Shown piece after piece: positions 24,029-33,644 of a stretch of 64,000 bases of DNA. The notes beneath the pieces are model-generated. The model was not told the DNA's origin. It did not search any database and saw only the letters and a list, made by a program, of their open reading frames with translations. This stretch comes from Kuschelorhynchus macadamiae. Taxonomy: Eukaryota > Arthropoda > Insecta > Coleoptera > Curculionidae. The position numbers and the translations under genes were made by a program. Within the stretch, counting starts at the first letter, position 1, and every line of letters begins with the position of its first letter. The stretch spans positions 186,001 to 250,000 of the forward strand of contig JAUTXW010000955.1 of NCBI GenBank assembly GCA_030620095.1. The letters are read 5' to 3'.

Positions 24029-25546
24029 ATGTACAAAAAAAAAGTTAATGAATTAATTAAATCGGTAAAATCAAAAAATGAAATTGATGAAGACGTTGCT
24101 AAATGTCTCACTATTTATAATTCCGTTTTATCAAAATTATACTGTCTACCAAAAATTCATAAGCCCAATATTCCACTCCGGCCAATAGTATCTTGTGTAG
24201 GTTCTGCTACTTACCACTTATCCAAATTTCTAACGAAAATTTTAACAGAATCCTTAGCCGATAGGACTAACTACAATATACCTGACACATTTGTTTTTGT
24301 AAATTCTATCGAAGATCGGAGATTACCCGAAGATTATGTATTGGTGTCAATGGATGTGGTGTCATTATTTACTAATATCCCTTTCGATCTTATTCTTGAA
24401 TTGCTGCGTTCACAATGGCACATAATAGAGCCGTTCACAACGTTAAGTTACCATAGTTTCTTCAAATTATTATCGTTTGTGTGCAATAACTGTTATTTTT
24501 CTTTCAACAACCATTTCTACCAACAAACATTTGGTACCCCCATGGGCTCACCTATTAGTCCAATCTTGGCTCAAATAGTAATGGATCATATATTAGGCAT
24601 AATCGTAGAAAAATTACCTTTTAATGTTCCGTTTTTGTATAAATTTGTGGACGACATAGTGACTTCTGTCCCTTCCAGTGAGATAAAAACTACTTTAGTT
24701 ACTTTTAACTCTGTGAATGAACATTTGCAGTTTACTATGGAAACAGAAGTGAACAACAGCATCCCTTTTTTAGATACCTTACTAATTAGGACTGATACTA
24801 ACAAAGTTATTTTAAGCTGGTACCAAAAACCGACGTCCTCTGGACGATATATTAATTATTTTTCGAACCATCCAATGAGCCAAAAATTCAACACAATTAT
24901 TGCTCTAAAAAATCGTGTCACTCATATTTCGGACGAAAGGTTTTTGAGGGAAAATTTAAAGAAAGTATATACACTATTTCTAAATAATGGTTTTCCAAAA
25001 AAAATACTAAACAAATTAATTTATCATTCTGGGTTTTTTGATGGTCCGACAGAAGACCAAGTTATTGCACATTTCAAATATAAGAAATTGCCCTACATTC
25101 AAGGTCTCACAGATAATGTTACTAACCACCTTAAAAGAGATAATTTAAAAATAGCTAAATATAATACAGTCACGGTTGGCAAAGTGTTCACTAAAATTAA
25201 AGATAAAACTCCGATCCCATTAAATAATAATGTTGTATATAAAATTCCTTGTAAACAATGTAATCAGTGTTACATAGGACAAACTTCCCAATATATTAAA
25301 AATCGTTCGACAGAACACAAAAGCGACTGCCGTATTGGAAAAAACTCATGTGCTTTGGTTGATCATTTTCAGAAAGAGGATCACAATTTTGATTACGAAA
25401 ACATACAAATTCTGGACTATGAAAATAATTACAGAAAAAGGCTATTCCTAGAAATGGTACATATCAACAACGAAAATAATTCAGTTAATTCTAGATCTGA
25501 CATCCAACAGCTGAGCACCATTTATTGCAATCTGTTGAACAAATGA
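24029..25546 (+). CDS. Penelope-type RT plus GIY-YIG nuclease, longest open frame
   Basis: 505 codons without a stop. Order: finger/palm RT motifs (CLPKIHKP about residues 36-43, SMDVVSLFTN about 108-117, GTPMGSPISPI about 171-181, FVDDIV about 206-211, IPFLDTLL about 247-254), a linker, then GIY-YIG (VYKIPCKQCNQCYIGQT about 408-424, with downstream R and LEMVHI). The length is shorter than a full PLE product because the N-terminus is lost at the palindrome axis and by the A-run frameshift; the apparent ATG is therefore unlikely to be the native start. No expression evidence can be read from sequence. Confidence 0.85.
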   Translation: MYKKKVNELIKSVKSKNEIDEDVAKCLTIYNSVLSKLYCLPKIHKPNIPLRPIVSCVGSATYHLSKFLTKILTESLADRTNYNIPDTFVFVNSIEDRRLPEDYVLVSMDVVSLFTNIPFDLILELLRSQWHIIEPFTTLSYHSFFKLLSFVCNNCYFSFNNHFYQQTFGTPMGSPISPILAQIVMDHILGIIVEKLPFNVPFLYKFVDDIVTSVPSSEIKTTLVTFNSVNEHLQFTMETEVNNSIPFLDTLLIRTDTNKVILSWYQKPTSSGRYINYFSNHPMSQKFNTIIALKNRVTHISDERFLRENLKKVYTLFLNNGFPKKILNKLIYHSGFFDGPTEDQVIAHFKYKKLPYIQGLTDNVTNHLKRDNLKIAKYNTVTVGKVFTKIKDKTPIPLNNNVVYKIPCKQCNQCYIGQTSQYIKNRSTEHKSDCRIGKNSCALVDHFQKEDHNFDYENIQILDYENNYRKRLFLEMVHINNENNSVNSRSDIQQLSTIYCNLLNK

Positions 25547-25900
25547 ATTCTTTACCTTGTTCAACAAAAAACAAATAACTTAAATACCATAATATAAATA
25601 TTCCACGAACTTCAATATGTACATAAAACTGTTTATCAACGTTTCTTTTACCACAAAAAAAGAAAATAGTTCTTATTATTCAAAAAAATAAATAAATAAA
25701 TGTATATATAAATGTCTTGCTAGTTGTTAAGTTCTACCTGTTAGTAGCATTTCAATATTCATGTGGTTGTATTCGTCCTACTTTAACGTTCTACTGTGTG
25801 TTGAAATGCATATAGCCATGTTTTTGTAACTTCACTTGTAAGTCTTAATTGTTTTTTTTTTAGTTTGATATCATTTTAATCTGTGGTGTATTTTAGCGTT

Positions 25901-25942
25901 TCCTCCTGATGAAGTCATAAATAAATGACGAAATATAGAGGA
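25901..25942 (+). ncRNA. Hammerhead ribozyme-like motif, PLE right copy
   Basis: Stem I UCCUC (25901-25905) pairs with GAGGA (25938-25942). Core CUGAUGA is at 25906-25912, one extra A at 25913, stem II GUCAU/AUGAC (25914-25918 with 25925-25929), GAAA at 25930-25933, then U and AUA with predicted cleavage after 25937. Helix III would be only A-U, U-A without a loop. This is self-complementary (AUAU) and so suits cleavage in a dimer, as described for PLE hammerheads. Confidence 0.78.
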
Positions 25943-25995
25943 TGTCAGAAGTAAATTAGTTATTTATTTGACCTACAGACCGCATACCCGATATT

Positions 25996-26003
<8 letters not shown>

Positions 26004-26059
<56 letters not shown>
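26004..26059. repeat. (AT)n tract abutting PLE 3' end
   Basis: AT dinucleotide directly after the PLE terminal word, longer than its left-arm partner. Confidence 0.9.
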
Positions 26060-27850
26060 TAAAATGGATAAAATATTATATGTGTATATGCATGATTCCT
26101 AGTATAAGATCATATTGTAATCTTCTTGGAGTCAATAAATGCCTAAAACACTATTTAAATTTAAATATGGATTTAATTTATGAAAACTATTGTACTGTAT
26201 CTGACGAATTAAAAAAAACTTTATTAATAGACCAGCACTTGGTCGATAAGATGTAGTGTGAAGTTTTTGGGAGGCAGCCGGATTGTAACGAACTACTAAA
26301 GCTATTGACAAACAAACAGTTAATAATAATAAGAATTGGACAGAATTTTCAGTTCAAGTTTATTAAAGACTTCCCGCAACTCTTGATGGCGGCGCGAGGC
26401 CAGGAAAACTACAAGTTTAAACATAAAAACTAAGTTCCCAACGTTTCGTCCATTTATGTACTTTTAAGTTATTGTTAGTTTGTAAGTTCCTCTCATCTTA
26501 GTGCTTGATTATGTTTTAAAATTAAATAAAATGTTCAATAATAATCGTTTTTATCTCTGGAGAGTTATTTTTATATAAATAATCTAAGTTCTATTCTAGC
26601 AACCACTTTGTGTTAATGTCGCTTTTTTTTTCTTTCTTGCTTCAGGTAGACTCAATCGAGGAGGAGAAATTTTCGCTGTGTCCCAGGACTGGGACATTCC
26701 CTAAAGTTGACAACCCTCTATGGAAAGGATTCCATTGGGAAAACGGATGTTGCCACCGGTTTAAGGTTCAAGGAAACACCGCACAATTTAAAATATTTGA
26801 AAAGAGGTTATGTTCATCTATGGCCAGAGCCAAATTTTCAAAATAATCTAGTCATTGGTTCTCCAAATACTTCCAATAGACCATTGAGCGTGAATAACCA
26901 TATATAAACTGTGAGATCTGTACGGAGTGCATGGAACTCTGTACCAGGGAAGCTGTGAGTGAAGGTGAAATTACCTATTTTTTCTCGTAAGTCCGATGAT
27001 GATTGAAAGGTGAAACAAACAATCACTTAAATACAAATTTTTTTAACCGTGGCCTATGATCTTAGTTAATAATATTTTGTTAAATTTTATGTGCTTAATT
27101 TAGAATAACAATTTTTGGAAGAATTATAAATCGCCGTCGTCCATTTGGCCCAAGACATAAAAAAGATTGTATATTATTAATGAATTGAATATCAATTATA
27201 GCACATGCCTAATCTACAATGACAGTAAACAAACTAATAACTGACAATTCTTCAATACTGCTTTCTCCGTAGTATTTCAATTAAAGGTTAGAAAATAACT
27301 GGATGTTATAAAATGTGCATTATAATGGTTTACATGAACATAACCAAAAATTTTTAAAATGTTGGTGTTCTTTTCTCTCAAGTTCATTCAATGTTTGTAA
27401 TTTAACGGCGTCTACGTAGCGGATTTAATGAATTTTAATCCTGTTAGCCCCACTGGATCAGTGTTTATTATCCCTTTTCCAGGTGTAGGCACACAATGAC
27501 CTATTTTCTTCTTCAAGGATAGCATACGATTAAATTATAATAAGTAAGATTACGTTTAAGTGCCGTAAACTTTACATTAGGCTTAATCCAGTCTTGTAGG
27601 GTTCAGAATGATAATATTATCCCTTTATAACAGCTATAATATCTTACTGTTCAACCCCCATTTATCATGTATGAGATGGTCTCTGTAGTCTCGGTGTATG
27701 TACTTATTTATAGCAGACGGATTTTCATAGAACTTTAGGATAACATGAAAATCAGACGTGGACTCTCCAGTTTAACTGAATAAAACTTGAATAACATTTC
27801 TTATAAGTATTTCAATTGTGCATTTTATACTGTAAAAATTTTTTCATCAT
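26060..27850. other. Palindrome-arm sequence of unknown nature (right copy)
   Basis: Mirror of 19675-21467. Contains the exon-like unidentified frame (26645-26907) and repeat Z (27450-27815 on the minus strand). No recognised gene. Confidence 0.4.
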
Positions 27851-28380
27851 ATTTTCACCCATGTTAGACTTAAATAGCTCTGAAACGAAAAAATGATCGA
27901 GGTGCGGTTTTCGATAAATATTTTTTGTCAGAAGTTTTGTTTGAAGTATATGTCATTTTATTTTTCCAACCGGAAGTACCGAATAGAAAATAGCTGACTT
28001 TCAGGTATAGGATAACTTTGTTTTAAATGGAACACCCTGTATATTTCTTCAAAGTGATAAAGCTTAATATATCCCCTTTTCAAAAATGTAATACAAGCTA
28101 TAGTTGTATTGTAAAGATACTGCATGTCTATATGAATTTCACGGTCATGTTTTTTTCTTTTTTTGAACAGTCGCCTACGGAAAAAATTCATATTGAGCGG
28201 AAAGGCAAAGTGTGTGATAATGTTTGCAGAAACTGAATCAATAAAGGTAATTCAAAGAAGGCCTCGAAGTATGTTTAATAAAACTTCTCAGACAAAAAAC
28301 GCAATTAAGCAAAGAACAGAAAATAATGAAAATTTACTAAAAAAGGCATTAGAAGTTATGGAGGTAACCCAATTAGATCC
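27851..28380 (+). pseudogene. Truncated right end of element C (right palindrome arm)
   Basis: Carries the element C terminal repeat and the transposase N-terminal frame (from 28163, through FAETESIKVIQRRPRSMF to VTQLDP). The frame then runs out of register into PLE sequence at 28381, giving a short non-native fusion (KIIQLILDLTSNS). Confidence 0.8.
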
Positions 28381-28918
28381 GAAAATAATTCAGTTAATTC
28401 TAGATCTGACATCCAACAGCTGAGCACCATTTATTGCAATCTGTTGAACAAATGAATTCTTTACCTTGTTCAACAAAAAACAAATAACTTAAATACCATA
28501 ATATAAATATTCCACGAACTTCAATATGTACATAAAACTGTTTATCAACGTTTCTTTTACCACAAAAAAAGAAAATAGTTCTTATTATTCAAAAAAATAA
28601 ATAAATAAATGTATATATAAATGTCTTGCTAGTTGTTAAGTTCTACCTGTTAGTAGCATTTCAATATTCATGTGGTTGTATTCGTCCTAATTTAACGTTC
28701 TACTGTGTGTTGAAATGCATATAGCCATGTTTTTGTAACTTCACTTGTAAGTCTTAATTGTTTTTTTTTTTTTAGTTTGATATCATTTTAATCTGTGGTG
28801 TATTTTAGCGTTTCCTCCTGATGAAGTCATAAATAAATGACGAAATATATAGGATGTCAGAAGTAAATTAGTTATTTATTTGACCTACAGACCGCATACC
28901 CGATATTAGATTTTTTAT
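28381..28918 (+). mobile_element. Third, severely 5'-truncated PLE copy
   Basis: Begins GAAAATAATTCAGTTAATTC, equal to 25468 onward of the right-arm PLE, and continues nearly identically through the stop, 3' region and hammerhead-like motif to the terminal word GATATTAGATTTTTTAT. Only the last ~25 codons and the 3' region are present. High identity to the palindrome copies indicates a recent common source. Confidence 0.9.
28813..28854 (+). ncRNA. Hammerhead ribozyme-like motif, third PLE copy (weakened)
   Basis: Same core as 25901-25942, but the 3' strand of stem I reads UAGGA instead of GAGGA. The base pair next to the cleavage site is lost. Confidence 0.65.
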
Positions 28919-28943
28919 TTACCTTAGTACGGTCGTGAGCATG

Positions 28944-28946
<3 letters not shown>

Positions 28947-28995
<49 letters not shown>
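28947..28995. repeat. (AT)n tract
   Basis: 49 bp of AT dinucleotide about 28 bp downstream of the third PLE end. Confidence 0.9.
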
Positions 28996-28998
<3 letters not shown>

Positions 28999-29057
28999 AT
29001 ACCTTAAATCTATAAACATTAGCTAGATTTAACATTCTATTTGGACGGTACAACAAC

Positions 29058-29605
29058 TCAGTGGAATATCTGTATGGTAATTTGAAAACATTTTTTAAGA
29101 CCTAATTCCGCATCATGTGTTATACTATTGGCAGTACCCCAGACCGAAATAAGATAACGAAGATGACTATAAATTTGTGAAAAATACAATTGCTTACGAA
29201 TTCTTAATTTTAGTAAGTAACCTATACGATACAGAACACCCACAAATGATGAAACCTTATTTCTTACATATTGTATGTGTCTGCTCCATGAAAGCCTTTC
29301 ATCAATTAAGAGTCCAAGAAACTTTGTTTCATTTTTATACCTAAGGTGATTAGGCCCGAAAGAAATTGAATGATCTTCATGATGGCTCCTGGAACCGACA
29401 TACATAAACGATGATTTTTCAACATTTACAGTCAGTTTATGTGAGGTTAACCAATTTAGTAAAAGTTTTTAATAATTCTCCTAATTTCATTTTTATCCCT
29501 GCCAAAATACATTATAGTTGTATCGTCTGCGTACAACTTAATTTTACCACTTAGATTTAAATCAAATATAGAGTTGACATAAATAAGAAAAGGGTCGGTA
29601 AGTTA
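29058..29605 (-). pseudogene. LINE reverse-transcriptase fragment (catalytic box to post-RT)
   Basis: The minus strand reads DPFLIYVNSIFDLNLSGKI, then LYADDTTIMYFG (RT motif C). After stops it continues FLGLLIDERLSWSRHIQYV and IYSHLRYLISVWGTA, the conserved segment after the RT of Jockey/CR1-group LINEs. Both ends are missing and two stops break the frame. Confidence 0.8.
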
Positions 29606-30313
29606 AGTTTTTTTAGACACTTCGTGAAAAAATGAATAAGAAAAGGAATCTTTTTTAAATATCCAAAATCATGTAGAAAATACGAGTGCTTATATTGGTA
29701 ACAAAAAACTACATATGAACATACTACAAAAAACATTTTGATAAGTATGATAAGTAAAACAGTATAAATTTAGGCTTAAAACAAATAAAACTTGATAATG
29801 CATCTAACAAATGTAAAAACAAATCAGTCATAGTTAAGGAACACAAAATAAAAATAATATAACATAATACATTTCTACCGTAAAAAAAATTTTTGGAACC
29901 ACGTCGTAACTCATTACTCATACTATAATAATAGTGAGTAAACACTAAACAGACTACTAAACCTAACGAATAAACTACTACCGATTGTAAGATGTAACAA
30001 TAAAAAGTTATATTAATTACACTGACCAAAAAAAAAATTTTTTTTTTGTTGTAACACAAATCAGAATAGCATAACATAATAGAATAGACCTATCCAAATA
30101 CGAAAATGACAAATAGAAAGTTGTAGCACGTAGGGTTTTCTTGTTAGAGTTGTAGAACCGTATGGAATTTTACGATACTTAATATCTATAGAAAAAATGA
30201 TTTCAGAAAATTCTTGACACTATTTATTGACTATGTTTACAGTTTTCGCCTATTAAACATACCATACATCTAAGAGAAAAGCAAGCGAGAAAAATATTAA
30301 CTTAAAACACTAA
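29606..30313. other. No recognisable gene
   Basis: AT-rich, no coding motif and no repeat copy recognised. A 117-codon minus-strand frame at 29724-30077 is hydrophobic and low-complexity and is not supported. Confidence 0.4.
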
Positions 30314-32005
30314 TTAAACTTTATTTTTTCGTTTATGAGGTGTCCTATCTTCTCTCTTCAAAAACCAACAGTAGTCATCCATCATGGTTGGATCCCATCG
30401 TCCTTGGTACCGAATTTCCATTGTTCTGATATCTTGGTGAAACCTTTCACCCTGCTCGTCACTAACAGCTCCCAAATTTTTAGGAAAAAAATGACAGATG
30501 AGAATGGAGAAAGTGAATTTTTAATGACATTCTGGCACCAAGCGCTTTATAGGCATCTAAGAGTTCATTAACTAATTGTTCATAATTTTCATCCATATTG
30601 TTGCCTAAAAATCCTCTTACTACATTAACAAATGAATTCGATGCTCTGAGTTCCTGTCTGGTAAGCTTTTCCGTAAAATTGACATCGTCCAGCAATTTTC
30701 TGATTTGTGGCCCAATAAAAATGCCTTCTTTTAATTTGGCATCACTTAATTGAGGAAAGACTTGTCTTAGGTATTTAAATCCATCGCCATCTTTATTCAA
30801 AGCCTTCACAAAGTTTTTCATCAGCCCAAGTTTAATGTGAAGAGAAGGCAAAAGGACATTTTTGGGATCAACAAGAGGTATAAATTTAACATTTTGAAAT
30901 ACCGGTTGAAATTCGCTTCTTTCTGGCCAAATTTTTGTTACATAATGCTGATTTACTGCACGATTGTCCCATAAACAAATAAAACAGCAATATTTTGTAA
31001 ATCCCCCCTGAAGTCCCACTAAAATCGCTATAATTTTTAAGTCCCCACATATCTGCCATTTATACATATTGTAGTTTATTTTATCCAAAATCGTGCGAAT
31101 ATTTTCAAAATTTTCTTTCATAGCACATGAATGGGCAGTATAGAGGGTTTTAAATTTCCATTATGCAATAACACAGCTTTTAAGCTGTATTTAGATGAGT
31201 CTATGAATAAGCGCCACTCACGAGGAGAATGTTCAATATCAAGGTCCTGCATTAAACTGTCTATATCAGTACACGCGCACAACGATTTTCCCATACTGTA
31301 GAATTCAGAAAACATAGCATTTCTTTTTCTGAAATTCGTAATTTTTATTTCTTTGGCCAATAGGTTCCATTCCTTAAGACGGGAACCCAGAAGTTCTGAC
31401 TGTTGCTAGGATAACCCCAAATCACGTACTTAATCATTTAATTCACTTTGAACAATCAAATGTGGCTCGCCAGAACTGGGACCTGTGGTAAAAGTGGGAT
31501 CGGTGCACTGTTCTTCTGAGCTGCATCATGAGGCGTTATCTCCATTATTTCCCAAATCAATAGCTTGCCAATTTAAAGGCGCAATCGGCACTGGAAAATT
31601 TGCATTATGAGGAACAGGTCGTGTGGCAGATTGCAAATTTGGATATTCTATATTGTGCTTTCCCTTTTTGGAATAACCTTCAGTCTTTGTCAGGCAAAAA
31701 TAACAATCGTCAGAACGATTGGTGGGTTCTCGTCATACCATTGGTACTGCAAAAGGCATACTTTTTCTCTTTCCCTTCATCCACTGCTTATCTTGATCCC
31801 CAATTAATACACCAAAATAGTTAAAGTAGGCTTTTTTTACATTTTCAGAAAATGGTCTGGCTTGTGATTTCACCAGAAATTCTCTACAAGTATAACAAAA
31901 TTTGTCAGGAGAAATTTTGCAACTTCGGCGCGTTTGACTCGACATTCTCGTCTTCACATACACTTGCTTATTAATACACAGAGAACCACTCAATTCGAAA
32001 CTCAA
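30314..32005 (-). pseudogene. Uncharacterised multicopy invertebrate gene family member, broken
   Basis: About 560 codons on the minus strand, with four or more interruptions (an in-frame stop after PFAVPMV, stops near 31525 and 31425, frame changes near 31130 and 30485). N-terminal Cys pairs suggest zinc binding: CYTC near 31890 and DDCYFC near 31700. The central part is well kept: EWRLFIDSSKYSLKAVLLHN, YKWQICGDLKIIAILVGLQ, CCFICLWDNR, LPSLHIKLGLMKNFVKALN and EGIFIGPQIRKLL. After a frameshift it ends SDEQGERFHQDIRTME, RYQGRWDPTMMDDYCW and a basic tail (stop 30314). I recognise this protein type as recurring in many insects and cnidarians, without a known function. A deletion removes part of a third Cys motif. 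It may belong to a mobile element; no termini were found. Confidence 0.6.
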
Positions 32006-32339
32006 CAGAAGAGTGATATTAAACGTTTATTTTATGTCTAATGTTGTAAACAACCCAGTCTAGGTAATTTTTCCCTCGTAAAATGGACCCATTTTAGCCG
32101 CCCAATAATAAAATTGTTTACCTGCCAATATAAAAGGTTCTAATTATGCTATTAAAAATTGGTACGTATTAGGGCTTTCTGAATATTTTTGTTATTATTT
32201 GGAGGGTATTTCCATTGTGAAAATAATGAGCTGGCCTGTGTTAAAAAAATCTTGTCGGCCAGTGATTATTAATTAATATAATTATTATGAGATATATAGC
32301 ATATATATTTTAAAAATAAACCTAATCCCCTTCTTCTGT
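32006..32339. other. No recognisable feature
   Basis: AT-rich interval between the broken gene and a hAT relic; nothing supported. Confidence 0.35.
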
Positions 32340-33260
32340 CTATTACGATAATAGCTAGTAGCTTAACAACCCGCGCAATAGGCTCATCATTATCAGTTTT
32401 GCTAAGCATCTCTCTATGTTCATAATTATGAACGATTCCAAGTGTTCATCACTTAAAGAATTTCGAAGTCTGTGTTTCACATATTTTAAAATTGAAAAAC
32501 TACGTTCGCAAGATACTTGTGCAATGTTAAATAAGGATAAGTACGGGTATGCATTTTGAAACATATTGTATTACTAGAGCGAGATAGCAACAAGGTACAC
32601 AGTTTTTACAAAGAGTTTTTTCCACTCCACGTTGACATTTATTTCCTAAATTGATTTCACCTATTCTCATCCGCTGAAATTTCCGAATCCAAAATGTCTT
32701 CAGTCAGTGTCATCTTTTAAAAAGATTCCTATAAGCTCATTTTATAAATGGGCCAATTCCTTATGAAATTATTTCATTCTTTTTTTATTTTTGATGGTTG
32801 GATTTCTTCATCGAATTGTCTAACATTACTTCAAATATTTTTTAAGCTATTTTTGAGTACACCATTGTTTTTTAGTCAGGAAAATTAATTGGATTAAATA
32901 TTGCCTATCTGCGCATAGAGACATATTTTTTCCATACCGATTTTTAATCGATGTAATAGCATTGTCCATTATGACATAACATACATCGATTTTGAATTTT
33001 TCTTTTGTATTACGAACAGTCTCATCCGAACACTTAGGATCTGCTTGCAAATTATTTTCTTGATAGAGAGAGTTAGGATGTTAATAATTACATTTAAAGT
33101 AGATTTTGATGTGAAGGTCGCGAAATCTCCTGCTCTCTTAGTAAGACCTCTATCTTTATAATGTCGGCTACGCACAATCTTGTTATCCAAATTATTTTTA
33201 AGAATAATGTCGTATCTTGAAAATTATCTTGAAAAAGTGCCATGGTCTTTACCAACATTA
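32340..33260 (-). pseudogene. hAT transposase C-terminal relic
   Basis: The minus strand from 33190 reads VRSRHYKDRGLTKRAGDFA-like sequence, then CSDETVRNTKEKFKIDVCYV and TSIKNRYG. After stops it reaches QVSCERSFSILKYVKHRLRN and ESFIIMNIER (32355-32564). The last block is the hAT dimerisation domain (A.CERSFS.LK..K..LR). The arrangement matches ZMYM-type hAT proteins. The N-terminus and terminal repeats were not found nearby. Confidence 0.75.
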
Positions 33261-33495
33261 ACATTTTTTAATATATAGGCAGCTTCATGCATCTTACCTT
33301 TAAAATAATTAAGATTGTAATTATTGTTGGAATAGATATAAATGTAAAAGTGCTTTAAAGGATATCAAAGATATCTTTTTTACACACTCTATAAAAATAA
33401 AAAATTCATAACAGAAAGATAACATGACTGTTGGCCAATGTTGTATCCTTAGAGGAAGAATAAAAATAGAGTTCATTATTTACATATTTAGCCAG

Positions 33496-33644
33496 TGCCA
33501 AGATTTTTTTTCCTTTCTAAAAAGGAGTGGACTCTTGGCCTGACACGCCTACTTGGGGGATAGCACAATGGGCCCCAGTGAGCCTAAGTGCTGCCCTTGT
33601 CGGGCTCCCCATCTATGTCTATGTCTATGTCTACTGCCAAGATT
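33496..33644. mobile_element. SINE-like insertion with 10-bp target duplication
   Basis: TGCCAAGATT is present at 33496-33505 and again at 33635-33644. The enclosed 129 bp is much more GC-rich than its surroundings (GGCCTGACACGCC, AATGGGCCCCAGTGAGCC) and ends in a tandem TATGTC tail. A direct duplication plus a simple-repeat tail indicates target-primed insertion of a short retroelement or LINE tail. No A/B box promoter was recognised. Confidence 0.65.

Larger units (their letters stand above)
23785..26003 (+). mobile_element. Penelope-like element, 5'-truncated (right palindrome arm)
   Basis: Same element as the left copy, on the opposite strand and head-to-head with it. The coding part runs from the axis to 25546. 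A run of nine A at about 24036 (eight in the left copy) shifts the frame after the first ~70 codons. From 24029 a 505-codon frame is open through the RT (VSMDVVSLFTNIP near residues 105-120, FVDDIV near residue 205) and the GIY-YIG nuclease (from about residue 400, CYIGQTSQYIKNR and H-rich tail) to the stop. Each arm is thus broken at a different site. RT would copy RNA primed at chromosomal ends or nicks; GIY-YIG supplies nicking. 3' sequence to 26003 includes the hammerhead-like motif. Confidence 0.92.
23785..28380 (-). repeat. Right arm of giant palindrome
   Basis: Mirror image of 19145-23737. Differences seen by eye include a 9-A versus 8-A run (about 24036), a 2-bp difference near 25190, a longer (AT)n tract (26004-26059) and scattered substitutions. 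The outer edge at 28380 (AATTAGATCC) is joined directly to a truncated PLE. Confidence 0.93.

Noticed and set aside
29724..30077. 117-codon hydrophobic frame on the minus strand
   Set aside because: Low-complexity, Tyr/Phe/Ile-rich by base composition, no recognisable domain; probably chance in AT-rich DNA.
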